From Lenzites betulinus (Eukaryota > Basidiomycota > Agaricomycetes > Polyporales > Polyporaceae): 64,000 bases of DNA. The stretch covers positions 806,001 through 870,000 of the forward strand of contig JABYQU010000009.1 in NCBI GenBank assembly GCA_022264855.1. Direction: 5' to 3'. Numbering within the stretch: the first letter of the stretch is position 1; each line of letters starts with the position of its first letter. The notes under the pieces were generated by a model, which was given only the letters and a program-made list of their open reading frames with translations, searched no databases and was not told the DNA's origin. The position numbers were made by a program, and so were the translations under genes. Below, one piece after another: positions 21,458 to 32,084 of this stretch.

Positions 21458-22416
21458 ATGGACACTCGCTGTTCTCGCTTGAACGTTGTGATTCCATCTA
21501 ACGGCAAGTTCGCGCTTGACGTGGACGGATTTGCGCGCGACTACACTCCCAACTTGCCCTTTCGCCTCGATGGTGACGAGTATGGTTCGAGCTACGCTTC
21601 GGCCTCCGATCTCATAGACTGGTCGCTGGCGTCCGCTGCACCGCTTGCGTCCGACCCGTGGGCCGAGTCATCCGACTCGGGCTCTGACAACGGCCCTCCC
21701 TCACTGATCGTCGACGCCCATATGTCGGAGAGCAGTACCGAGCCTCAGCTCCTCCCGCAAGATTGGGCCATCTTCGGTGATGCATGCGACGCTGAGTTTG
21801 GTCTCAAGATGTCTACCGAAAGCGGCACTCTTGGGAATCTACACGGGGACGACATCTTCTCGCTGCATGTGAGTTTATTTGTGTCGTCTATATTACCCAG
21901 ACTCAAGGACGACTCACAGGACAACATCTATGATCCGAGTCTCGAGAGCCAGTTCGAAGAGGTTCCCTTCTCCTCCTACGTTCATGACTCGCCACAATCC
22001 CCCGCTGGCCCCGTCGGACAGGAGCGTGACAGTTCCCCCGCATTCTTCAAGCGGTCCTCCAGTGTCGAGACGGACCCTCCCAAGAAGAAGCCCAAGCGGC
22101 GCCAACAAGACACCACCCGCAAGTACGCATGCCCTTTCGAGGGCTGCGATGCCGGTCAGTGTGTCTTCATGTGTCGCCCACTGGCGCTGGTGTCCTCCCG
22201 GGCATGCTCACCATCATCCGCCCGCCAGAAGACTTTGCCCGGCGCAACAACCTCAAGGCGCACATCGACAGCGTGCACGAGGGAGTCCGCCCGTTTGCGT
22301 GCGCCCACGGCGCCTGCCGCGACAGGTTCGCGCGCCGGCACGACGCCGTCCGCCACTACCAGAGCAAGCACACGACGCTTGGCTCTCCGCGGCGCAAGCC
22401 CGCGCGGCGCGAGTAG
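21458..22416 (+). CDS. C2H2 zinc-finger protein, probable transcription factor (cluster member 3)
   Basis: Exons 21458..21868, 21920..22154 and 22229..22416 encode 277 residues. The N-terminal 200 residues are acidic (SDSGSDNG, Asp/Ser-rich), as in activation domains. They are followed by a basic patch KKKPKRRQQDTTRK and two C-terminal fingers: CPFEGC to HIDSVH and CAHGAC to HYQSKH. The last 74-nt intron splits finger 1 just after its second cysteine, as in the gene at 8548. The two proteins also share the linker VHEG-RPF, the QDTT motif before finger 1 and the GSPRRKP tail, so they are close paralogues despite lying on opposite strands. The first intron (51 nt) is in frame but has good GTGAGT and CACAG ends. 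The start is the first ATG. Confidence 0.85.
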
Positions 22417-23658
22417 GTCGCACGCGCTGCGAGACCCGGTACGCCTTCCCAGTTTCTTCTTCCCAGCTCTTCGCCCAGTGCCTTATCCCTTCAAACTCCA
22501 TCGCTCTTCCACCCAACGCGCACCCCTCCTCACCTCTTCGCTCACCGCTGACCACATACTGACCACCCTCACCCGCCAGGACCCCGGAATCGCACGCATC
22601 AGCATCATACACTCTCTCGAGTCGCGCGCCCCTAGGAGCATCCAGTGTCGTCCGCCCGGACGCGCTGCAGGCTCGCCCTGGCGTGCGACTCTTGCTGAGA
22701 GCGGGTATGTGGCTGGTGTGCGGGAGGAGCGTGCGTGGATGTACGTTCTTGGCAGCGTCGTGGGGGTGCGAAGACGCTGCCAGGGACGTATATCGCGCCG
22801 GTGGGAGTGACTGGACTCGGAACCGGATTGACTGCTAGTGGCTTCCGCTTGGCTTTGTAGGAGTATCATTCAGTATGGGGAGGGGCGGCGCGTGGAGTTC
22901 GTAACATGGTCAGTTCTGGCTTCGGTTTTGCTCCGTATTTGTATTTTGTGTACTACTATATCCCGCACTCTGCTCTGCTTCGTCCGTACATATTGTTGTA
23001 TTCTTCTGTCTGTGTTATACCTAAAACCCTCATCATGCTGTATCTTTCCCCCAGATCCAAATATTAACACCGACGCGTCCCTGCTTGTTTTTCACGACCT
23101 ATAGCTAAACGACTTGCGCGGCCCAGGTGTCCGTGGCCGGTTAACCGCGTACCATAACATTGGCAAAGGACTCTCACTCTAACTCGTCCGTGCCGTTCCA
23201 CATGATAACTTTGATAGCTTGTTGCCTTTGTAGCCAGTAAAGAGCGCGTCTATGAGCCCCAATCATTCAGGTAGGCCGCGAACATATCGTATACAGCAGT
23301 TCAGTATCATCGAAATCACACACCGACGTCTTCCGAGCGTGAACTCTTCTGACGTGAACCTCACAATGGTCCTTCAATTTCACTCATCCGCACCAAGCAC
23401 CAATCACATCGACACTCATGCCCACGGCTTCACCGTCTCCGGCGAGTGTGCCCACAGTCAATACACTACACCCCAGGTCAGACGCGAAAACAACTGCACT
23501 CGTATAATTGCAAGAATCTTCAACACGGTACACACGCAATATGGACATTCGGTTACTCCTACAAACATCACCTCTCAGACTGCCAACAGCGTCGAAACCA
23601 CGAGGTGGACTACTCGAACTACACTCCGAGAAAAGCAGACGTTCGCGTCAGCGTCCGC
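22417..23658. other. Intergenic, no gene recognised
   Basis: 3' flanks of two convergent zinc-finger genes. The first 400 bp is C-rich and could be 3'UTR. The rest is AT-richer with scattered short ORFs lacking motifs. Confidence 0.4.
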
Positions 23659-24109
23659 TCATCCCCCGCGCGAGGCCCAGACACCGCCGGGCGCGCTCGC
23701 ACTCACCCAGTAGTTCGCTGCGGGACGTGCGGCCCCCGACGAGGGCTCCGTGCTCGAGACTGGGTTCATAGTGATCCCCGTAGCCGTCTCCGCAATCTCA
23801 GCGGCGGGCTGCGGGGCGCCCATGGTAGTCTCGTCTCTGTGCTGCGCTGTGACGTGCCGCCGCAGGTCGATGCGACGTGTGTAGCGTTTTCCGCAGGCGT
23901 CGCAGCTCAACGAGGGGGCCGGTGTGTGTACGCTGCGGATGTGGTTCTGGAGGTTATATTGGCGCAGGAACTCTGTGCGCACACGGTGTCGACACGCGCG
24001 GAGGACGGAGGCGGTCAGTTTGTGCCCCGGGAGGAAAGCGAGTGCGGCGGAACGTACTGGTGTTGCAGCCGGGGTATACGCAGGAGTGAACTTGCGGGAT
24101 GTCTTCCAT
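23659..24109 (-). CDS. Small C2H2 zinc-finger protein (cluster member 4)
   Basis: Exons 24058..24109 and 23659..23972 encode 121 residues. Finger 1 begins CVYPGC near the N terminus and continues after an 85-nt intron as KFLRQYNLQNHIRSVH. Finger 2 is CDACGKRYTRRIDLRRHVTAQH. The fingers lie at the N terminus and are followed by a short Ala/Pro/Ser-rich tail, with no long acidic region. It may be a DNA-binding remnant, or a repressor-like form, of the neighbouring larger genes. The intron again interrupts finger 1 between its cysteines and histidines. The start (MEDIPQVH) is the first ATG upstream of finger 1 in frame, and a GATATATG box lies about 25 bp before it. Expression is not certain. 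Confidence 0.65.
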
Positions 24110-25348
24110 TGTGCGAGAAGGGGGACAGTGGATATATGATATGTCAGTGATGATGGGTGCTAGGGGGTGTTGGAGCAGCGGCCAGCTTGTCGACATGATA
24201 TAGGGACGGTAGGGCATATCAACCTGTGCCACTGCAGCATCAGCACTGGGTATTTGGCGCAGCTGTGGATGTTGCAGCGAATTGATGATTCGTGATGCTG
24301 CAGCATGCTGCAGTGCGTCGGAAACAGCCTATGGAACCGGTGCTTCGGACTCCTGTCCTCAGTCCAGATGCACCCCAGGATGTGTATGGCGACAATTTAG
24401 TGTCATAACCTGCCAAGACCCTCTAGAGAATATTCTCAGAGACTAGAAGAGAACCAAGCAGCGGCAGCTTCAGGAAGCCAGACAGTGCGCGAGCCGGGAG
24501 CGATCAGATCATGCAGTCCACGCGTGCAAGTAGGTTCGCCCGCCGCAGCACGTACCGTCCAGTGACCTCGAAGATTACGTCGCGCAGATTACCACAGCGA
24601 GCAGATCGCCGGCAGCTGCAGCAGTGCTGCATCTCCTGCAGCCTGCAGCCGCAGTACTGCAGCTCCTGCAGCTTGTAGCCGCAGTGCACGACCCATGCTG
24701 CAGCCACGAGGCGGAATGATATTAAAAGGACCCACTCTGCTGGGGCAACTTGCGCAGATGGGGGCCGCGGTCGCAGAGTCCAGAGCATTGCACGCGGGCT
24801 TCAGACGGGGACCTGCGGGAGTTGTGGGGAAGTCAGAGTTGCACTGTCGAGCGGGTGTACCCAGGCGATTTGTGAGCGAGGAGAAATAGTAACATTGGCT
24901 CGGTCCTGCGAGCATAAGGGGCCGTAAGCGATCGGAAACGACAGCGATGCGGGGTGGGGGTAGGAGGAAAACATAATCAACGGATACATAGCAGCGAAAA
25001 CACACAATCACGAGGACATTACATGCCGTACCAAGGAGCGCAGGGGCAGTATAGTACAGACCATCGAGGAGTACGAAATGACAACACGACAACGCACAGA
25101 AACGAGGACTCGGGGGGTAGCAAAGCGGGACAACACAATAAGAAACGGAATATGGAGGCGAACACCTGCGCGTACGAGTCCGAGAGGGGCTCCCCCGGGC
25201 CGCGCGAGGACCCGAGACGCTACCCCAGACGGAACCGCACGCGTCCGCCAAGCCTGCTTGACGGCGGCTCCCCGGAACGCGTCCGGTCGGGTGTCCGCCG
25301 CGCTGGGACACGCGACCTGACGCGACCTGACCACTACTCGAGAGCGCC
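24110..25348. other. Intergenic: CTGCAG-rich repeats
   Basis: Contains about ten CTGCAG palindromes between 24220 and 24720, including a 30-bp tandem repeat, and the 3' flank of the minus-strand zinc-finger gene, which is purine-rich on the plus strand near 24950-25170. No gene recognised. Confidence 0.45.
24621..24680. repeat. 30-bp tandem repeat, two copies
   Basis: 24621-24650 and 24651-24680 match at most positions, each beginning GCAGT and containing CTCCTGCAGC. A partial third unit may start at 24681. The repeat lies in a stretch rich in CTGCAG. Confidence 0.75.
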
Positions 25349-26514
25349 TCACATAGGAGGGGCGTCTTGCCCACCCATAGCCTAAAGAATGGGAGTCAAC
25401 GGATGGTAATCCCGCCGCCAGCGCGCAGCGAAGGGAGAACTTCGCACACGAAGGTGTACATTATACTTACTTGCGTAAGGCGACGCGACGGCTGGGGGGG
25501 ATCGTCGAAAGGATGTTCGGGGTGTTTTTTGGTCCTGTGAGCCGTCAAGTCGCCCTTGCGACTATAGCCTGCTACGGCCTTCGGGCACCCCTCGACGTCG
25601 CACCGCCACGGGCGCTGTTTCTCGTGCACCTTGCGATGTGTTCGTGCAGGTTGTACTTCTTGTTAAATCCTGCGGGGACATGAGAGCGGTAAAGGCGCTG
25701 TAAATGTTAGCTCACCGCTAGTGCAGTCAATCATCGGACACGGAAACTTCTTTGCTGGCCTCTCCACCAGCTGCGTCCGTAGGACTTCGCGAGTCTCGCT
25801 CGATGAACCAGGGAGACCCACAAGCCCAACAACATCGCCGCGAGTAGGGTACAGATGGGCAGCGCGGATGTCAGAGGTCCCCTCGTTCGAGTGTTCGTAG
25901 TCGCCTTCAGCGCATACATCCACCTGCATACCAGTTCCCTGACTATAAGCATCCGCGACCACAGCACCGTAGTACCGTTGTTGCGACTGCTCAGAGCCGA
26001 CGGAGATGATGCCGGAGGGGTACAGGTGCGCAGGTGGGACACCCGCAGGATGTGATATGATCGTGGATGGGTGCATACCAATGTCGACTCGGAAGGGAAC
26101 ATCTGGATCGTTCGCCTCCTGGGAGCTCGCGTCGGGGGAGAAAAAGCGAAGGAGCGCGTCGACTTCAGCATCAGTGAGTGGTCGATCCCCGGCTCCAGAA
26201 GTCGTTGCCTCTGTGGTGTGAGTGTCCACATGCACGGGGAATGTCGGCGGGGACGAGACATCGCTGTACAAGGATGGGGGAGACCCAGAGGTGGGGGAAG
26301 TGCCCGCAGGGGGCGCAGTAAACGAGATTTCCCCCCATGGACTCGAGTCGCCTATGAGTGAAAGGAGGGCCGGGTCGATGGTTGGGGGAGACTTGTCGAG
26401 TTCCGCGTCAATGTAGCGGTCGAAGTCGCTCGGGTACACGATCTGCTGAGGTGAAGAGGATTGCCCGTCAAAAAGGCCACTGCTACAGGACGTGTCTGGT
26501 GAGTCCCACATCAT
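25349..26514 (-). pseudogene. C2H2 zinc-finger gene with one-base frameshift in finger 1 (cluster member 5)
   Basis: Exons 25716..26514, 25471..25669 and 25349..25381 reproduce the family plan: an acidic, Pro/Ser-rich N terminus of about 250 residues, then finger 1 split by an intron after CPMIDC, a VHEKQRPWRC linker, and a second finger. The spliced length is 1031 nt, one base short of a multiple of three. The frame of FNKKYNLHEHI runs into nonsense, whereas RKVHEKQRPWRCDVEGC is one base out. A single missing base at about 25630-25641 explains this. It could be a real inactivating deletion, a strain polymorphism or an assembly error. The second finger also looks loose (CDVEGCPKAVAGYSRKGDLTAHRTKKH). 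A TATA box is intact at 26588. Confidence 0.65.
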
Positions 26515-27228
26515 CGCGAGATGGCCAAGAGGTCAATGAGGGGTCAATGTGGGGGAAAGGCGAGGAACCGCGAGAGTTACTGCTCAGTATATATAGCCCC
26601 CGCATAGACGCCCATATAACGCGCTGCAGGGATCGCTTTCTAGATCTTCGGTCCCACCACCATCCCTCCCCGCGTCCCGGAGCACTCTCAACAGCTCTCA
26701 ACAAATCGTATGTTCTGGCTTGGGCTACTACGCGATGGCAAATCCTACGCAACACCTTGTGCCTGAAAATAACATGTTGACCACCGGATCACCAGCAAGC
26801 AATGTTATCATACATTGAATTGCACTACTTAGACCGTCTTTTTTGGATCACAGGTATATTGCTACAGGCGAGTAACCCCGCCTGTTAGCCTTTCTGCCCG
26901 CCTAGTACTGTATGTAGGGTGGGGCGCAACTTCCCCCTGGGTGTAAGACGCACCCGTAAGATTTGACTCCCCCGAGTCCTCCGAGATCTGTTGTTACTTC
27001 TCTCAGTTAATAACGAATCAGCGACTAATCGAATTCTATACAAACATCTGTGGTAGTCAGTACCATGTTATCTTTTTTGGTCTATCTCGATCAAGCAAGG
27101 TTTCCGTCGGCGCAGCCGGCATTTCCGGGTATGTTCTGACGAGCAAAATATCGACGCGGTGTCTCGTGGAAGAGTATGTTTGTTTTTACATTTAACTTGC
27201 ACAGATTGCACATCTAATGCAAGTCTTA
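26515..27228. other. Intergenic, no gene recognised
   Basis: Upstream region of the frameshifted zinc-finger gene (TATA box at 26588-26595) and 3' flank of the GH51 gene. Nothing else recognisable. Confidence 0.45.
26588..26595 (-). promoter_or_regulatory. TATA box of C2H2 gene 5
   Basis: TATATATA about 75 bp before the start codon of the frameshifted zinc-finger gene, consistent with the TATA-driven architecture of its relatives. Confidence 0.5.
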
Positions 27229-29157
27229 CTACAGGCTCATCACCAGCAGGGTGACCGAGTGCTCTCGGAACGTCCACCGGCCCTCCCACCTCTCCGTCCG
27301 TGTCTTCACGCACACCTCGTTCTCGTTGCCCCACCCATTGCGCGCCCAGACGTCCGCGTGCCATAGCTCGTGAACCTCCACCTCTTGCGTGGTGCTCTCG
27401 AAAGCGATGCGTATGGGAACGTCGTAGCTCCGGTCCTCGCTCCGATTCACTACCGCGACCCGAAGGCTCCGACGGCCTGTCTCTGCGTCCACACCCAACA
27501 CTGCGGAGGCGTCCAGGTCGCTCGGAGGCCCCTTCACGCTGGAGACCCACTGCGGTAGCGTCTCGCCGGCAAAGGTGGGTGACTTGACCGAGAGCTGGAC
27601 GGCGGTGCCCCCGCGCATATATCGTGAGAAGAGGTACAGCGGCCAGAAGATCGTCTGCCGAAAGAGTCCCGTTGGGCTGCGGTACGTGCTATGCTCAGCC
27701 GTCGAGAAGACACGGCACGCATGCCCACGACGCACCTTGTGATCAGCGGCGAGATGACATTGACGCTTTGCGCGATGCACGCGATGTCGACCACGTCCGC
27801 TTGCCGGACGAAGACATTGAGCCAGGACGCCATGGCGAGCGCGTCGGCCAGGTTGTAGAACTGCTCCAGTCCGTTCTGCGGGGTTCCTGCCGCGGAAGGT
27901 GAGTGCCTTCGCGACCATATTCCGCTTTGCACCTACCGACAGTCTCGTCCCAGACGCCATACTCGTCGAACGCAATCTTTATAGGCTTGCTCACATTTCT
28001 TGCGAACCGCTGTGTGTGCATGCGTGAGTATCAATGTGGAACCTAGTAGCGCGATTGCATACCGCCTTGTTGATCAGACCCTTGCAGACCTCGATGGAAT
28101 ATTCCGCCGCGTCCGGGCCATACACTGCGCGCCCGTACTCTCTCTCCGTCTGCGACCTGTCTCGCGGCCCGAAGCCCGTGTACAGGTGGATGCTACGCGT
28201 TGTCAGTGCCGTGTTTGTCTCGCGCCGCGAACTGTGCTGAACTGTGCTGACCTGTGCATGTCAACTTTGTCCACCAGCGCGTCCAACACCACGCCGTCCC
28301 AGTGGTTCACGCCTGTTTCGCCACACCCGACGAGAATGACGTTCGGGTCAACAAGGCGGATCGCGTGCGCCCACTGCCGCGCCTTCGTTGCGTAGGCCGA
28401 CGCCGTCTGCTGGCCAACCTGCCACTCGCCCCACACCTCGTTCCCGAGGCCCCAGTACCTCACGTTGTGCGGCTCGTCGCGCCCGGTGTTCTGACGGCGG
28501 AGATTCGCGTAGTACCTGGTACGCCCCTCAGACGAAGCTGTGCGATAACTACGCGGGACGACTCACGTATCCCCGGTGCCGTTGCAGTATTCGATCCAGT
28601 GAAGCGCGTCTTCGAGCGTGCCGGTGCCCATGTTCAGCACAACATACGGCTCGATCTTCGCCACGCGGCACCATGCAATAAACCTTGCCCTGTCAGTGTT
28701 CTCCTCGTATCCGACACGAAGGGTGCGCTCACTCGTCCGTCCCGAACAGATTGCTCTCCTCGCCACCCCACGCGAGCTCCGGGCGACGTCTGCGCGCCTC
28801 TCGCGGCCCGATCCCGTCCTTCCAGTTGTACGTGCTCACGAAGTTTCCTCCGGGCCAGCGCACGAGCGGCACGCGCAGCTCATCCCGGAGCACCGCGAGG
28901 ACGTCTGTGCGGAAGCCGTCCGGAGTAAGCAGCTCCGGCGCTGTCTCGGTGAACTGGGCATCGGGACACGGCGCGCGCGGTGTGTGGGGGAAAGTGGTGC
29001 GCGCGGAGGGCAGGATGCCGCCGTAGATGCAGCGCCCGAGGTGCTCGAGAAAGCCGGAGAAGATCAGCGGCGAGACAGGCGCTATGGGGGCGGATGGAAA
29101 GATGTCAATGGCGGGTGCTAGCTCGACCGCGTCTGTGCTGGGTGGAGGCACCGACAT
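27229..29157 (-). CDS. GH51 alpha-L-arabinofuranosidase
   Basis: Retaining glycoside hydrolase that removes terminal L-arabinofuranose from arabinan or arabinoxylan fragments. Exons 28733..29157, 28567..28689, 28252..28515, 28063..28192, 27937..28009, 27736..27886 and 27229..27688 give 541 residues. The family signatures are [15 protein letters not shown] near the N terminus, [20 protein letters not shown], the acid/base Glu209 in [12 protein letters not shown], and the nucleophile Glu330 in IAFDEYGVW. The C-terminal beta domain ends [10 protein letters not shown]. There is no secretion signal: the protein starts with a Ser/Pro-rich leader, so it is probably intracellular and acts on imported oligosaccharides. 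It diverges from a sugar transporter 739 bp away, which supports a role in arabinose use. All introns are 43-59 nt. A decayed partial copy lies at 32585-32782. Confidence 0.93.
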
Positions 29158-29896
29158 CGTGCTGGGAGGCGCACAACTAGCAGGATCGAGGTGAGTAAAA
29201 AGGTCGTCGTCGCGCCAGGATGCTCATGGCTCTTAACACCATCTGCTAGCTCAATCTGCTATGTACCTTCCGGCTATCGGTATCGGTGCACACGGTTCCC
29301 GTGCGCCGTCGCCAGCCACTTCGAGGCACGGGGCAGTCACGGAGATGCGCCTCAATAACGGCAGCGCGGGCCGCCGTCTTCCACGGGCCGGGCGATCGCA
29401 TTATGACTTTGGGCGCTTTACCCCGCGTTCGTTTCCCCGCATTCCATTCAGACTCGCGAAGTTCAAGCTGGAACTTGAAGATCGTCAACAACAAACGAAT
29501 TACCTCGATATTCATTGCGATGCTCTTCGCAACTCGGCGAGCACATTCATGTCCTGGCACAGCTGAATCTCGCCGACGTGCCAAGTATGTCGTCACTCCA
29601 CCTCCCTGCGGCCCGTGCCAGAACATCACATGAACCCCAGAGATCGCGTAGCGGCGTATCTCCGTCTTAGAATGTAATTTCGAAAGTTGCTAGCTTCTTC
29701 ACGCGCCTCCCGTACCTTGATCTCTGGGGGGGAGGGCTCGAAGGCCGCAGCGATGGGCGCGGTATATAATGTGGGAGTGTTCTTCTGACGCACGAGAAGA
29801 CGCGGTCAGGCTTCCTCTCGACCGTTCCTCGTCTCGCGATCGCGCACGGTACTCATTCCAGCTGCTCTATCTGCGCGTTCTTGGAGTGCCTGAGCC
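29158..29896. other. Divergent promoter region between GH51 gene and sugar transporter
   Basis: 739 bp shared by two divergently transcribed genes of a likely common pathway. It contains a TATA box for the transporter at 29763-29769. I do not recognise a regulator site with confidence. Confidence 0.5.
29763..29769 (+). promoter_or_regulatory. TATA box of sugar transporter
   Basis: TATATAATG-type box 134 bp upstream of the transporter ATG, in the region shared with the divergent GH51 gene. Confidence 0.55.
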
Positions 29897-32084
29897 ATGG
29901 CGATATCCCCGAAGGCAAGTCCAGGCATCTTAGGCATACTGAAGCCCAGTGGCTGAACGTCGTCAATCACAGGTGTACACTTGGCTGTGCGGATTCTTCG
30001 CTGCCCTGGGGTCGGTAACTTTTGGCTATGACCTTGGTATTATTGCGTCCGTGCTGGTAAGTACACGATTGACATCTGCTCTCTCTTGTGACCTTACTCT
30101 AACTTGAATAGCCCTCCGAAGACTTCCTCGCGACCACCGGCAACCCCGACGCGACCGCCCAAGGCCTCATAGTCGGGTGCCTCCTCCTCGGGGCGTTCGC
30201 CTCGAACATCTACGTCGGGTCGCTCGCCGACGCCGTGGGGCGGCGCCGCGCCATTCTTGCCGGCTGCGTGGTCTTCCTCATCGGCGGCTCGATTCAGGCC
30301 GCTGCGCAGAACATCCACTACATGTACGGAGGGCGATTCCTCGCGGGCATGGGTATCGGCATGCTCGCGATGCTTGCGCCCTTGTACCAGGCCGAGATCG
30401 CACACCCCAGTATTCGCGGGCGGCTGACGACGCTGCAGCAGTTTATGCTTGGAATCGGGGCGCTCATTGCGTCGTTCATCGGATATGCATGTTTCCATGG
30501 GCTGACTGGACAGGCCCAGTGGAGAGTTCCGCTAGGTATGTGATCGAGTTGATACTCCATTTAATCCGCGTTTTTAATAAGGCTTTGTTTCCAGGTATCC
30601 AATTGCTCCGTAAGTTGATTTTGCACTGTACGCCAAGGCGCTGTCCTAATGTGCTTATGTTAGCCGCTGTCCCTCTCGCGTTCTTCATCCTGTGAGTGGA
30701 GAGCCTTTGTAGTGATTCTCCCTATTCACCGCATATATTCTCACACTGTACTGTAGTCTCCTTCCTGAAAGCCCGCGTTTTCTGGCAATGAAGGGCCGTA
30801 ACGACGAAGCACTACACGTTCTGGCCCGTCTCCACGCACACGGTGACATCCACGACCCCTTCGTCGTCAGCGAACACCGGGAGATCCTCGCGCAAGTCCG
30901 GTTCGAACAACAGGAGACGCGCGACGCGTGGACGCAGCTGTTCATGGTCAAGAGCAACTTCCGCCGACTGGTGCTCGGGATCGCCATCCAGTTCAGCATC
31001 CAGATGACGGGCGTCAGCGTGATCCAGTACTACGCCCCGCGCATCTTCGAGAGCATCGGGATCGACACGTCCACGACGCTCGGCCTGCAGTCCGGGAACT
31101 CGGTCATCGCGCTCATTGGCGAGGGTTTGTGCATCTGGTACATCGATCGTCTGGGCCGGCGGAAGCCGTTCATCTGGGGGAATGCGCTCTCTGGGCTCAC
31201 GTTCGTCATTGGCACGATCATCATCGCGGTTTTCCCTGCCGAGAAGAACAATCAGAGCGCGAGTCGCGCGTTTGTCGCAATGACATGGCTGGTGCGCATA
31301 GACATATACGCATCCCAATTCAACAGCTAATGAGACGGTTTGATGCAGTTCAACTTGGTGTTCTCCTCGTGCTGCGGACCCTTGTCGTGGGCGGTGCGTG
31401 TTCAGTCGTATTTTCGCACTTAACTCCCTGCTCACGGTTCTGCTATCAGATTCCTGTTGAAACGTTCAACAGCGCGACGCGCGCAAAGGCCACCGCGATT
31501 ACGTCGTCCGCAGCCTGGATCTCGAACTGTACGAAATTTATGTCGCTCGCGGATGGGACGAAGTGCTCACGCAAATATTAGTTATGATTGCGCAGATCAC
31601 TCCTATCGCGTTCGACCACGTCGGTAGGTCGTCGCACAGCGCCATAGTTTGGCAGAACGCGTTCATATGGCTGACGTTCATTGTTAGGCTGGAAATTCTA
31701 CCTTGTCTTTGCTGTATGCGGGTTCTCGAATGCGCTGTTCTTTTGGGTACGTCGCGTGCTTATGTATCGCCTCGTATGGATATTAACTACCCTGTGTTTC
31801 GCAGGCCTTCCTGCCCGAGACGAAGGGCATACCCCTCGAAGGTGAGTTAACGACGTCCCGGTCGTGCTGCATTGGGCTGACATCTTCCTGCAGAGGTGGA
31901 CGCGTACTTCTCCAGCGTCCCGCTGTTTATCCCGGGCTCCAAGGTATACGTGCCCGACGGCAAGACACGCGAAGAAGAGATGCGGCAAGGGAAGGTCATA
32001 GTGCCCGAGGGCGCGGAGGTGGACGAGGCGCTGGACGAGAAGTCAGTGAAGTCAGAGAAAGGGCAGATCGAGCATATCGCTTAG
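29897..32084 (+). CDS. MFS sugar transporter
   Basis: Plasma-membrane sugar/H+ symporter of the sugar-porter family. Twelve exons: 29897..29914, 29973..30056, 30112..30535, 30595..30609, 30664..30691, 30757..31291, 31349..31393, 31450..31528, 31582..31623, 31688..31746, 31805..31841 and 31894..32084, giving 518 residues. Signatures are FGYDLGIIASVL in helix 1, GSLADAVGRRRAI in loop 2-3, YQAEIAHPSIRGRLTT, the LPESPRFLAMKGR central motif, IQYYAPRIF, DRLGRRKPF, PVETFNSATRAKATA and the LPETKGIPLEE terminal motif. About twelve hydrophobic segments are visible. The first intron has a GC-AG boundary (AAG then GCAAGT), the only reading that joins the first ATG to helix 1 in frame. The acidic C-terminal tail is cytosolic. 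Divergent pairing with the GH51 gene suggests arabinose or a related pentose as substrate, by inference only. Confidence 0.92.
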
